From Pontibacter sp. E15-1 (GTDB lineage: Bacteria; Bacteroidota; Bacteroidia; Cytophagales; Hymenobacteraceae): DNA of 64,000 nt. Numbering within the stretch: position 1 is the stretch's first letter; every line of letters starts with the position of its first letter. This document shows, one piece after another, positions 32,816-43,128 of this stretch. The stretch covers positions 142,318 to 206,317 of the forward strand of contig NZ_JAKVIR010000005.1 in assembly GCF_022601975.1 (NCBI RefSeq), written 5' to 3'. A program made the position numbers and the translations under genes. The notes below the pieces were generated by a model, which had not been told where the DNA came from, did no database searches, and was given only the letters and a program-made list of their open reading frames with translations.

Positions 32816-35452
32816 ATGAAAATTGAAGCGCTGGGCATTATGCGGGGACCAAATTACTGGTCTATTAAACATCCCAAAATCATCGTTCTGAAACTAAACA
32901 TGGAGGAGCTGCAAGAGCTGCAGACAGACGCATTGCCGCAACTGCCGCAGAAACTGCAGAAAATATTCCCGGGCATGGTGCGGCACCGGTCTTCCGAACG
33001 CACCGAGGGGGGCTTTTTGCGCCTGGTGCGGGTCGGCACCACATTCAGCAAGGTAGTGCAACACATTGCGCTGGAATTGCAGACCATGGCAGGTATGAAC
33101 TGTGGCTATGGCCGATGCTACGCCGCCAAAGAGCCCGGCATGGATTACGTGGTTTTCTCTTACCAGCAGGAACGAGCCGGGGAATATGCCGCTGAGGCGG
33201 CTGTGCGCATCACGGAGGCGCTGGCAAAGGGAGAGCGGGTCAGTGTGATTCAGGAGGTGGCCAGGCTGCACCAGATTCGGGAGGACGAGTACTTTGGCCC
33301 GAGCACCGAGGCCATTGTGCAGGAAGCCGTGTCGCGCAACATCCCCTATCTCCAGAACAAGACCAGTGGCCATATACAGTTGGGCTATGGGATGCACCAG
33401 AAGCGCATTCAGGCTGCCATTACCAGCAACACGTCTTACTTTGCCGTGGAATATGCCGGCGACAAGAACGCCACCAAGCTGATGCTGGAGGAGGCAGGCA
33501 TCCCGGTGCCCCGCGGCCTGACGGTTACCAACGCTGCCGAACTCGAGGAAGCCGCGCAAGAGCTGGGATACCCTCTGGTGACCAAACCCCTGGACGGCAA
33601 CCAGGGCAAGGGCGCCACCATCAACATCCTGCAGTGGAAAGAGGCGCTAAATGGGCTTGCGGAGGCACAGCGTTTCTCTACTGAAGTGATCGTGGAGCAG
33701 TTCATCAGCGGCCACGACTACCGCCTGCTCGTGATAAACGGCAAGTTCGTGGCCGCCGCCAAGCGCACCCCCGCCCTGGTGGTGGGCAATGGGCACTCCA
33801 CGATCCGGCAGCTGGTGAACGCGGTGAACAAGGACCCGCGTCGGGGGGTGGGCCACGAAAAGGAACTCACGCACATTAAGGTGGACAAGTTGACCCGAGG
33901 AATTTTGCGGGAACAGGGCCTCACGCTGCGGTCGGTGCTGCCGGAGGGGGAGATTTTATACCTGAAAAACACCGCCAACCTGAGCACGGGCGGCACCGCC
34001 GCCGACGTCACAGATCTCGTGCACCCTTACAACGTGTTGATGGCGGAGCGGATTGCCGGCACGGTTGGGCTTGACATCTGCGGCATCGATGTGATGACCA
34101 CCGACATCGCCATACCCCTCCCGGAAACAATGGGTGCCGTGATTGAGGTCAACGCCGCTCCTGGGCTGCGCATGCACATCTCCCCCACAGAGGGCCTGCG
34201 CCGTAACGTGGCCGAGCCGATCATTGACATGCTCTTCCCCTACCGGAGTCCGTCCCGTATCCCGATCATCGCCGTGACTGGCACCAACGGGAAAACCACC
34301 ACCACCCGCCTGATCGCGCACATACTGAAGTTTAAGGGCCACAAGGTTGGCTTCACCACCACCGACGGCATATATATACAGGACAGGAAGATCATCAAAG
34401 GCGACACAACGGGCTCGATCAGCAGTGAGTTTGTGCTCCGGGACTCCACCGTGAATTATGCCGTGCTGGAGTGCGCCCGTGGCGGGCTGCTGCGCTCCGG
34501 GCTAGCGTTTACGCAGTGCGACATTGGCATCGTCACGAACATTGCGGCCGACCACCTCGGGCTCCGCGACATCCACACGGTTGAGGAGATGGCAGATGTG
34601 AAAGCCGTGGTTCCCAAGACGGTTTGCCGGGACGGGTACGCTATCCTGAACGCCGACGACGACCTGGTGTATGCCATGGCCGCAGGGCTGCGTTGCAAGG
34701 TAGCGCTCTTCAGCCTGGAGGAAAGTAACCCCCGCATTCAGGACCATATAGCCAAGGGAGGGCTGGCCGCCGTGCTGGAAGACGGTTTTATATCGATCTT
34801 CAAAAACAGCTACAAAATTCGGGTAGACAGGGCGGCCGACGTGCCGCTTACCTTTGGCGGGAGAGCCGCGTTTAACGTGGAGAATGTATTGGCGGCCACG
34901 CTGGCCGGGTATGTCTCCCACCTCGAGGTAAGCGAGATTAAAACCGCGCTACGCACTTTTATCCCGTCTTCCGAAACCACGCCCGGGCGCATGAACCTCT
35001 TCCAGCTGCCGAAGTATGAGGTGCTGATCGACTATGCCCACAATGCGGCCGGTATGCAGGCCATCAGCGAGTTTATCGACAAAGTGAAGGCCTATCCCAA
35101 AATCGGGATTCTGGCAGGCATCGGCGACAGGCGCGACGTGGACACGCGCGATATGGGCCGGATTGCCGCCAGCGTATTCGACGAGATCATCATCCGGCAG
35201 GACACCGACCTGCGCGGCAAGTCGGGCACCGAGATCAACGCGCTTCTGAAAGAGGGTATTCTGGAAGCGAAGCCTGACATCAGACTCAAAGAGATCAACC
35301 ACGAACTGCGCGCCCTGGCCTATGCTCTGGAGTATGCCCCCGAAGGGGCTTTCATCGCGCTTTTCGCCGAGAACATACCCGAGGCGGTGAAACTGGTAGA
35401 GAGTTTCCGCATTATCCAACACCGCGAACAGGCCGCAACACAACTTAAATAA
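32816..35452 (+). CDS. cphA: Cyanophycin synthetase
   Basis: Builds the nitrogen-storage polymer multi-L-arginyl-poly-L-aspartate from ATP, Asp and Arg. 878 residues, normal length. An N-terminal domain (1-160) is followed by an ATP-grasp domain (about 215-470, with NQGKGATINI, KRTPALVVGNG and IEVNAAPGLRMH), which adds Asp. A Mur-ligase-like domain from about 480 (P-loop TGTNGKTTTT near 488-497, DYAHNAAG, RRDVDTRDMG) adds Arg. Both halves look complete. No cyanophycinase (cphB), usually its neighbour, is in the window. A strong hairpin terminator follows. Confidence 0.95.
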   Translation: MKIEALGIMRGPNYWSIKHPKIIVLKLNMEELQELQTDALPQLPQKLQKIFPGMVRHRSSERTEGGFLRLVRVGTTFSKVVQHIALELQTMAGMNCGYGRCYAAKEPGMDYVVFSYQQERAGEYAAEAAVRITEALAKGERVSVIQEVARLHQIREDEYFGPSTEAIVQEAVSRNIPYLQNKTSGHIQLGYGMHQKRIQAAITSNTSYFAVEYAGDKNATKLMLEEAGIPVPRGLTVTNAAELEEAAQELGYPLVTKPLDGNQGKGATINILQWKEALNGLAEAQRFSTEVIVEQFISGHDYRLLVINGKFVAAAKRTPALVVGNGHSTIRQLVNAVNKDPRRGVGHEKELTHIKVDKLTRGILREQGLTLRSVLPEGEILYLKNTANLSTGGTAADVTDLVHPYNVLMAERIAGTVGLDICGIDVMTTDIAIPLPETMGAVIEVNAAPGLRMHISPTEGLRRNVAEPIIDMLFPYRSPSRIPIIAVTGTNGKTTTTRLIAHILKFKGHKVGFTTTDGIYIQDRKIIKGDTTGSISSEFVLRDSTVNYAVLECARGGLLRSGLAFTQCDIGIVTNIAADHLGLRDIHTVEEMADVKAVVPKTVCRDGYAILNADDDLVYAMAAGLRCKVALFSLEESNPRIQDHIAKGGLAAVLEDGFISIFKNSYKIRVDRAADVPLTFGGRAAFNVENVLAATLAGYVSHLEVSEIKTALRTFIPSSETTPGRMNLFQLPKYEVLIDYAHNAAGMQAISEFIDKVKAYPKIGILAGIGDRRDVDTRDMGRIAASVFDEIIIRQDTDLRGKSGTEINALLKEGILEAKPDIRLKEINHELRALAYALEYAPEGAFIALFAENIPEAVKLVESFRIIQHREQAATQLK

Positions 35453-35462
35453 CACAGTAACT

Positions 35463-35524
35463 AAACCGGGGATGCGTTCCTGCTGCTATAAGTCAAATGC
35501 AGTAGGAATGCATCCCCGGTTTTA
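35463..35524 (+). terminator. Bidirectional terminator after cphA
   Basis: A long stem, aaaccggggatgc ... gcatccccggttt, with an inner cctgctg/cagtagg arm and flanking A and T runs, separates the convergent cphA and the broken secreted-protein gene. Confidence 0.9.
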
Positions 35525-35565
35525 TAGGCACTGCGGACTGTTTATCCGGACCTGACAGCACCTTT

Positions 35566-38426
35566 TTATTGCACCAAAAATTTCCTGTACCGCACCACGC
35601 CTGTCTGGGTTTGCAGTTTAATGAAGTATAGTCCCTGGTTCAGGTGTCTGTTCAAAGTAACTTCCGTTTTTATACCCCCTTGCGCATCGGAATGGGCCAA
35701 GTTCGCCTGCACGAGGCGTCCGGCGGCATCCAGCACTGCTACCGAGACAGGCGCGTTCATACCTACCCTTTGCGCCGTAATATGTATGCTGCTGCCCCTG
35801 TTCGGGTTCGGGTATACCTCCAGGTTATCGCCAAACGTGCTTTCATCGGGTAGCGCCAGCGCGGGTGAGCTGCTTTGGGCAGTCATGGTCGCCGGCGTGT
35901 TGGCCTTCAGCAAGGTCAGGTAAGGCTTGCCCTTTCCGTTGCCATCATAGTACTCCGTGATGTACAGGTTGCCTGTCCGCTCGTCTTCCACAATATCCAG
36001 CGGATTAGCGAAGGGCTTCCGGAGTCCGGGTATCTGGCTTCCGGTCACGGCACTGACAATGTCCTTGCTGGTACCGCCCGGTTGGAGCAGGATGATGTCG
36101 TCGCCTCCGCTGAAACGGCACACCAGCAGCATTCCCTTGAGCTTGCCATCAAATGCATTGCTCTTGTATTCCAGAATGCCATTTGGCGAGATGTTCAGCC
36201 CGAAATCATACGCCCATCCCCTGAAATTAGGTTCTTTGGGCGTCCCGACCGGGTACCCATATTTCTGCCCGTTGGCGGTCCATACTACTTCGCCAGGGTC
36301 AACGCCCGAGGTGGGGTTGCCCCCGGCGAGGATGTACTAGTTGCGCAACGGGTTCGGGTGCCCGTAATACCCCCCTTTTTTCACCCGGAACAGGTAATCA
36401 TTCTGGGTGTCCCGCACATCGAACATCGCGCTGACAGTGGGGCCGGTATACGCCTGCCCATTCGACCAAGCAGTTCCTGTTTTTAACTCCGGGGTGTTTC
36501 CGCCGGCCGCAGACCCGTTGGTGGGCACATACAACTCACCGTTAGAATGCCATACCAGGTCATAAGCGTTGCGGAGGCCTTTGGCATATATGGTAAGCGG
36601 TGCGCCTGTTGCGAAGGGATTGTACGTGCCACCGCCGTCGCTGGTCTTTACGTCAATAGGCAGGGGCAACTGCTTTGCAAGGGCGATGTCCAGGCGCAGC
36701 ACTGCAGCCGTCAGGAGGCGCTCCGGCCTGTTTCCCCACGCGGCGTCGGGGGCTCCCATCGCAGAGTTGCTGCCCTGGGTAAAGTACAGGGCATTGTCCG
36801 GGCCAAAATCGATGGGGTTCGTGGAGTGGTCTTTATAAGAGCGAGGCAGATTAATCACGTAATCCTGCAGTTGTGGGCTGGCTGGGTTGTTCAGGTTCAT
36901 CCGGGTAATTTTCCCGGTCCAGTCTGGCACGGCGCTGAATGCAGGCGATGAATGGCTCATCCAGGCAATGAGGTTTGAGGCCGTGGCTGTCGGGTCGAAA
37001 TGAAAGCCGATTAGCAGCCGGGAGGAAGTGCCAAAGGGGGAAATGGTGACGCGGTTCCGGATCGTGCCATCCGCATTAATGTCCCAGCGCTCTATTTTCC
37101 CGCCAGAAGTAACGGCGTATAACCGGCGGTCGGGGCCTATGGCCAGCGTGGTGAACCCGTAGCTGCCAAAGCTGTTGTCTACCAGCGTCTGTATGGTAAA
37201 GGATACCCTTCCAGGTCAGGAGGTGTGCCCTCTGACGAACTGGTGGTTGTGAAGCGTGAGGCGAAGGGGATCATGGCATAGCCATTCAAATCTTTAACCT
37301 GATCCGTGATCTGGAACTCATACGTCGTGCTGACGGCGAGCGTGGCGGAGAGCGTAATCGCGTCTCCGGCGGCGGTCGTGTTCACGGCAGTGCCCGACAC
37401 CTGGCTCAGGCCCGTGCTGGTAACCCGAAAAAGTTTTACCGTGCTGGTATTCACGGTGGCACCGTCTATAGACTTGCCACTGGGGAAGGCCAGGTCAACC
37501 GCCACCGACTGATCGAGCGGCACATTTGTGGCCCCGTCCGCTGGGCGCACCGCTGTCACGTACGGCCGTGGGGAAGATGCAACCTCCTTCACAGATAATT
37601 CATCGAAGGTATACGTCACAGCCTGAGTGGCATTGCGGTGCGTGGCATACAAACAGGCATATGCAGTGCTGGCTGTCAGCCCCATTCCGGTAATATTTAA
37701 CCCCTTGGTAGTGTATGCGGCCCCTACGTTTACATACGTGGTGCCGTCAACTGAATAGAACCCTTCTGCTGTGTTGGTCGCCAGGTCTATTTCCAGCCGT
37801 AGTCTGACATTCTGGTTGTCAAGGCCGGAGATGGTGGAGGTGATGCGTTGGTCTGCCGTGCCCGAAACATCATTGGTTTCCTTTCTTAACTCCACTTTAT
37901 TACCCGTAACGACTAATTTCAGGAAGGTCTTGTCGTTTAGCCCAAACCAAATCCCTCCCTGCTGGCCAGCGCTTCCGTTGTAAGGTTTCAGGATTAAAAG
38001 GCCTAGCTGGAGTTTCTTGCGCGAATCCACCTGCACGCCCAGGGTATTCAGCTGGTTGTTGTTGGTAATGTAGGCAATTCCCTTGTTCGAGGTCACTTTC
38101 AGCGTGCCGGAACTCACGGACAGCCTGCCAGACTCGTAGGCCTTGATTTTCTTGTTACTGGGCTTTCCATCCGCAGACAGCCTGCTTCCAGAGTAAGGTA
38201 CCACCATCCGAAAGCCGGTACCTATACCGTTCTTATCGACCATAGTGCCAGAGACGTTGCCGCTAAACGTCAGGTTTACCGGCAATGCGGCCTGCAACTG
38301 GTTACAAGGGAGTGTGCTGTAAGGCGCGCAGCTTTGGGCTACTGCCGGAGGCGCTGCAAACAGGATAAAGCCGATAAAAAATAAAGCCCACTCGCAAAAA
38401 TGGGTAATTGTAGATTTGCTTTTCAT
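35566..38426 (-). pseudogene. Broken secreted sorbosone/glucose dehydrogenase-like protein with T9SS tail
   Basis: One reading, about 950 codons long, is interrupted twice. The N-terminal frame (38426 to 37179, 415 codons) has a signal peptide ending VAQ, a lectin-like beta-sandwich, and an Ig-like domain (ADGATNVPLDQSVAVDLAF). Near 37195 a one-base change breaks the frame: the next frame continues FTIQTLVDNSFGSYGFTTLA into a six-bladed propeller resembling PQQ-dependent sorbosone dehydrogenase (NPIDFGPDNALYFTQ, YAKGLRNAYDLVWH, GYYGHPNP). A TAG at 36337-36339 then interrupts it (PLRN, stop, YILAGGNPTSG). It ends with a type IX sorting domain (VYPNPNRGS ... GLYFIKLQT). Sequencing error is possible. 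Confidence 0.8.
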
Positions 38427-39226
38427 GTTAGTCTTTGGTTAAAACAAGGAGATGTTGATCTGTAGCAAGAAAAATCCGGCATAATAAGCCGTGGATGGGA
38501 AGACTGTATCTGCGAAAACATGTTAGAAAAAGAGAGTTTAACACGTTACCCCTATATGGGCAGCAGACCTAAAGATGTCAGAAAACCAGGCAATTCATAC
38601 CGGTCATTTCGGAGGAGCAGAAAATAAGGCAGCAGGTAAAACACTGCTTTCAACGCTATAGCACTCATTGAAACTGATACTGGATACAGCCGCTCACATT
38701 CGTTATTTTTGTTTTTAGAGGTATGAGTAAAGTACTAAAATACAAATCCCTCCCTGGTATGAAGCACACTGGCTTTATATAACTTAAAGACAATCTTAAA
38801 AATATTCTGGTTGAAAAATTTACACCCTACCCATATTGTTTATAAACATATTATACAACACTCTTTATCAATACGATAAAGCATGAAGAACAATCAATTC
38901 ATTACAATTAAAAATTATTTAGATGCTTTTTAGGCTTTGAAATATTTCAAATAAGACAGACATCCTGATTAAGTTTGCCTCTTCATTCAAACTTTTCATG
39001 ACGCTTGCTATATATAAATAATCATAATAAAAGGTTTTTGCGAATCTGTAAATAGCGTACTTCGAGCCATTTTTAAAAAATATGCTTTTGCGGCAACCGA
39101 GAATGTACGGCTTCATACCTCATTGTAACAAAAGCACGCGGGGGTGCCCTTAAACGACACTAAACAATTATGCGGGTTGAACTGTAAACGTATGTATACA
39201 CACACAATTTAATACCTCACCTTTCT
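38427..39226 (+). other. Intergenic, AT-rich
   Basis: 800 bp between the divergent broken gene and the aldehyde dehydrogenase. AT-rich with no supported gene. A minus-strand frame at 38919-39116 has no family features. The promoters of both neighbours should lie near the ends. No repeats recognised. Confidence 0.55.
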
Positions 39227-40684
39227 ATGGAAGCATATACCAACCTCAACAAACAATATATCGCCGGCGAGTGGACAGACGGCACAGAAGGCCATACCCT
39301 CGAAAACCTCAACCCCTTCGACGACACAGTGCTCAACACCTTTCAGGGGGCAGGCACCGACGATGTGGACAAAGCCTTTAACGCCGCCAAAGATGCCGCG
39401 AAAGCCTGGCGCGACACACCCCCTACCGAACGGCAGCAGATTATGCTGAAAGCCGCCAGCCTTTTGCAGGACCGGAAAGACGAAGTAATGGAGTGGCTGA
39501 TGAAAGAGGTCGGAAGCACCTCGCTGAAAGCCGAGATAGAGCACACACAAACCTGCAACATGCTGCTGGAGGCCGCTTCGTTCCCGATGCGGATGCAGGG
39601 GTATACCATTCCTTCCTTCACGCCGGGCAAGCAGAGCCTGGTATACCGGAAAGCGTTAGGCGTGGTGGCCATGATCAGCCCCTGGAACTTCCCGCTATAC
39701 CTCTCGATGCGCACCGTGGCGCCTGCCCTGGCGGTTGGCAACGGCGTAGTGATGAAGCCCGCCTCCCAGTCGCCGGTTACCGGCGGCACGTTTATCGCCA
39801 GGCTGTTTGAGGAGGCCGGTGTGCCGCGGGGCGTGCTCAATGTGGTGGTGGGCAAGTCCAGCATCATCGGCGACTATGTGGTGGCGCACCCTGTCTCCAA
39901 CCTGATTTCGTTTACCGGCTCTACCCCGGTAGGCAAAGGCATCGGGAAGCTGGGCGGGGAAGGCCTGAAAAAGCTGGCGCTCGAATTGGGCGGAAACAAC
40001 CCTTTGGTGGTGCTGGAGGATGCCGATGTGGCCCATGCCGTGGATGCCGCCATTTTTGGCCGCTTCATGCACCAGGGCCAGATCTGCATGTCCACGAATC
40101 GGATTCTTATACACGAAAAGCTGCACGATGCGTTTCTGGAGCAGTTTGTGGCTAGAGCGAAGGCCCTGCCCTACGGAGACCCTGCCAAAGCAGAAACCGT
40201 TGTAGGTCCGCTGATCGACAACAAGGCGGTAAAGCGCGTGTTGGACCTGATTGACCGGGCCGTGAAAGCAGGCGCGAAAATAGAAACTGGCGGCGAGGCA
40301 ACCGGCAACGTGGTGCACCCCACCGTGCTGTCGGGCGTGACGAAAGACAACCCGCTTTTTCAGGAAGAAGTGTTCGGGCCGGTTGTCGGGTTAACCACCT
40401 TTAAAAGCGATCAGGAGGCTATTGACCTGGCCAATGCCACGGAGTATGGCCTGAGCTCGGCGCTCCATACCAAAGACCTGCAGAAAGGCCTCAGGCTGGC
40501 CAGGCAAATTGAGGCGGGCATGGTACACATCAACGACCAGTCGGTGAACGACGAGATGAACACGCCTTTCGGGGGCGAGAAGAACTCCGGTATCGGGCGC
40601 TTCGGGGGCCAGTGGATTCTGGAGGAGCTCACCACACTGCAGTGGGTCAGCTACCAGGACGAGTTCCGGGAGTATCCTTTCTAA
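39227..40684 (+). CDS. Aldehyde dehydrogenase (aromatic-aldehyde type)
   Basis: Oxidises an aldehyde to its acid with NAD(P), 485 residues, cytoplasmic. The conserved glutamate is in LELGGNNPLVVLEDAD and the catalytic Cys in HQGQICMSTNR. PWNFPLYLSMRTVAPALAVGN is the usual cofactor-domain start and EEVFGPVVG the C-terminal motif. The combination GQICMSTNR with HPTVLSGVT resembles benzaldehyde or vanillin dehydrogenases, so an aromatic aldehyde is plausible but not proven. It stands alone on the plus strand and ends in a perfect 56-bp palindrome right at its stop codon. Confidence 0.9.
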   Translation: MEAYTNLNKQYIAGEWTDGTEGHTLENLNPFDDTVLNTFQGAGTDDVDKAFNAAKDAAKAWRDTPPTERQQIMLKAASLLQDRKDEVMEWLMKEVGSTSLKAEIEHTQTCNMLLEAASFPMRMQGYTIPSFTPGKQSLVYRKALGVVAMISPWNFPLYLSMRTVAPALAVGNGVVMKPASQSPVTGGTFIARLFEEAGVPRGVLNVVVGKSSIIGDYVVAHPVSNLISFTGSTPVGKGIGKLGGEGLKKLALELGGNNPLVVLEDADVAHAVDAAIFGRFMHQGQICMSTNRILIHEKLHDAFLEQFVARAKALPYGDPAKAETVVGPLIDNKAVKRVLDLIDRAVKAGAKIETGGEATGNVVHPTVLSGVTKDNPLFQEEVFGPVVGLTTFKSDQEAIDLANATEYGLSSALHTKDLQKGLRLARQIEAGMVHINDQSVNDEMNTPFGGEKNSGIGRFGGQWILEELTTLQWVSYQDEFREYPF

Positions 40685-40740
40685 ATCCTTGGTAAACAGA
40701 GAAGCCGCTTTTAAAAGCGGCTTCTCTGTTTACCAAGGAT
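40685..40740 (+). terminator. Perfect 56-bp palindrome, terminator-like
   Basis: The sequence from 40685 to 40740 is its own reverse complement with no loop: atccttggtaaacagagaag on the left is exactly mirrored on the right, centred at aaaa|tttt-type bases (gctttt/aaaagc). It begins two bases after the ALDH stop. The centre would form a tight hairpin with a T-run, serving as a bidirectional terminator. Confidence 0.9.
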
Positions 40741-40887
40741 GCCTTCCCAACGACTCTTCACATGACATGGGCAAATGTATTTCGGCAGCCAGCATCAAGT
40801 TTTGGAAGACCGTAACATCAAAACAAGTGCTACAAACCATAATTGGGCCGTTAAAGAGCACTTTATATTGAACCCAGCGCCATGCAG

Positions 40888-41064
40888 TTAAGCTGACTTA
40901 TCGTACAGATACTTTGCGAGGCTCGGCACAAAGACAATTGCAAACAAACCCATACCTAACTGCAGAAGTCCATCAGCCCCCTGAAGGTGCAACAGTTTGA
41001 ACAGGATACTCAATGTAGTAAGCGACACCGACACTGCACCAGAAATAAACGCTATTTTTTTCAT
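40888..41064 (-). CDS. Small two-helix membrane protein
   Basis: A 58-residue protein from the ATG at 41062-41064 (MKKIAFISGAVSVSLTTLSI); the longer in-frame extension to 41154 has no supporting features. Two hydrophobic segments (residues 3-21 and 32-50) surround LHLQGADGLLQLG, a short loop resembling part of GldL-type gliding proteins, though that link is weak. Small proteins of this kind are common in Bacteroidota. Function unknown. Confidence 0.6.
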   Translation of the reverse strand: MKKIAFISGAVSVSLTTLSILFKLLHLQGADGLLQLGMGLFAIVFVPSLAKYLYDKSA

Positions 41065-41225
41065 GTTGATTATCAGTTGCTGTTTGGTTCTAATGCAAGC
41101 TAACGAAAACCCGATCAGTTGACTCCAAACTGGAGTTGATGTTCTATCTGTCATGTATGGGTTTGCGTCACAAGGCTCGACTTCCGGCCGATATTCTCCT
41201 GCCGGTATGGGTATGCTTTCTGGCC

Positions 41226-42998
41226 TTATTGATTCTCTACGAACTTTAGACGCAGTCCTTTTACTTCGGCCACGTTTTCATTTTTTACGCGAAGGGCTTT
41301 TAGCTTTACTACGTGTTTGCCCGCTGGGATTTGAAACGTACCGATGCGCAGAGCTTTCCATTCCTGCATTTCATACGCTTCCTTTCGGGGCACTCTGTCC
41401 GGACTTGGCAGTTGTTCCGAGGAAAAGGGCTCCCGGATGGAGACAGCTTTGCTTTGCTTCCCGATGCTGCACACAATCCGGGAACCCACGTTTTCGTCGG
41501 CGCACAAGTACTCCATTTCAACGAGATATTTCCCCGGCTTTTGGCAATCAATCTCCCAGTACAGGCTATCCTCGGTGCCAGGCCATTTCTCTACCCAGTC
41601 ATGTGCCCAGCCATGGCCCTCCTTAAACCTGATTCCTGCAGAAAGTGTGGCCTCATAAACGGGCAACGTTACTCCCATGGCCGAAAGCACAAGGGGCCTG
41701 TCAAGTTTTAGAGAGGAGGTAGCGCCGTTAAACCACTGCTGATACGCTTTTGTATACTGGTTGGCAAGCGCCGTTTTTTGCCGCGAGAGATCATTTTTTT
41801 CCTCGGGATCCTGCAAGAGATCATATAACTGGGGACTGCCGCTTTCATAGGCAAAACGATACTGACTGTCGCGGAAACCTCCGGAGTTGATCGTAACCGG
41901 CACCTCCATGAAGTTGACGTGCGTAAATATTTTCCTGTTAGCGGCTGGGGGCTCGCTGCCCCGCAAAATCATCGGGGCGAAGCTCATTCCGTCAAGTGGC
42001 TTGCCTGGCACGGCCTCCAATTGGCACATCTCAAAAAGGGTGGGATAAAGATCGACATGGGCCATCGGCGTTTCCATGATTTTGCCAGCCGGGATATGGT
42101 TTTTCCAACTGATAAAGAACGGGACACGCACACCACCCTCGTGCACACTGCCTTTGATGCCTCGCATCGCACCATTGTACCGAACGCCGTTTGGCCCGTT
42201 GTCAGACAGGAAAATGACGATGGTGTTTTCTTCGAGATGCTTATCTTTCAGGTAACGCAACACCCTGCCCACATTATCATCCACATTTTCCACCATGCCA
42301 TAGATGCTTGCCAGTTCATCGCTCAGGCCCTTGGCTTTATACTTCTCGAAGTAGGTATCGGGCACCTGGTGAGGGGTATGCGGCGCGTTGTAGGGGATGT
42401 AGCAGAAGAAAGGTTCCTGTCCGCTGGAAGCCATGAACTGCAGGGCGGCATCTGTCAGCACATCCGTGATATAGCCTTTGGTCTTTACTGTTTTGCCGTT
42501 GTGGTCCAGGTCGGTGTTGAAATAGTTTGACCAGTGCCCTGCGCTGAAACCCAGGAATTCGTCGAACCCCTGATCATTGGGACGGTTGGGATAGTGCTGG
42601 CCGTTGTGCCACTTGCCAAAAATACCGGTTTTATACCCATTGGCCTTAAACAGCTCGGCAAGCGTGGTTTCATCCGTGTCCATTACCTCCAGCCCTTTCG
42701 AGACAGATACGACCCCGGTCTGCAGACTATACCTACCTGTTAGGATGCTTGCCCTCGACGGAGCGCACAGGGGGCTTACATAAAAGTTCTCAAAGCGTTC
42801 TCCGCTTCTGGCCAGCTGATCCAGTTGAGGGGTTTCTACCCAAGGGTTGCCATGCAAGCTTAAGTCCCCCCATCCCTGGTCATCGGTCAGGATAAGCACC
42901 ACGTTCGGTTTTTTCTGCGCGATGGCTGACGTGGCAAAAAGCAGAAAGAGAAGGGCAATGGTATACCGTACGCGTCCTCTGTGTTCCTGATGTTTCAT
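41226..42998 (-). CDS. Secreted sulfatase with C-terminal beta domain
   Basis: Cleaves sulfate esters, probably from a glycan. 590 residues from the ATG at 42996-42998 (two in-frame ATGs upstream lack support). Signal peptide ends SAIAQ. The metal-binding pair is Asp39-Asp40 in ILTDDQGWGDLSLHG. Cys78 in PLCAPSRASILTGR is the residue converted to formylglycine, and CxPSR is the type I motif. FLSDNGPNG and KWHNGQHYP add the remaining metal ligands. Residues about 450-590 form an added beta-sandwich, perhaps carbohydrate-binding. The maturase that makes formylglycine is not in the window. Confidence 0.92.
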   Translation of the reverse strand: MKHQEHRGRVRYTIALLFLLFATSAIAQKKPNVVLILTDDQGWGDLSLHGNPWVETPQLDQLARSGERFENFYVSPLCAPSRASILTGRYSLQTGVVSVSKGLEVMDTDETTLAELFKANGYKTGIFGKWHNGQHYPNRPNDQGFDEFLGFSAGHWSNYFNTDLDHNGKTVKTKGYITDVLTDAALQFMASSGQEPFFCYIPYNAPHTPHQVPDTYFEKYKAKGLSDELASIYGMVENVDDNVGRVLRYLKDKHLEENTIVIFLSDNGPNGVRYNGAMRGIKGSVHEGGVRVPFFISWKNHIPAGKIMETPMAHVDLYPTLFEMCQLEAVPGKPLDGMSFAPMILRGSEPPAANRKIFTHVNFMEVPVTINSGGFRDSQYRFAYESGSPQLYDLLQDPEEKNDLSRQKTALANQYTKAYQQWFNGATSSLKLDRPLVLSAMGVTLPVYEATLSAGIRFKEGHGWAHDWVEKWPGTEDSLYWEIDCQKPGKYLVEMEYLCADENVGSRIVCSIGKQSKAVSIREPFSSEQLPSPDRVPRKEAYEMQEWKALRIGTFQIPAGKHVVKLKALRVKNENVAEVKGLRLKFVENQ

Positions 42999-43128
42999 AT
43001 AGCCTTGCTTCATTCGGGTGTATGGAAATGCCCTGCGCGTGGTTTCGCGGCGGCGCACAAACGCAATGACCGAATATACTATAATGAATTGAAAAAAGCA
43101 GCCTACAAATTAGTACACCACCACAACG

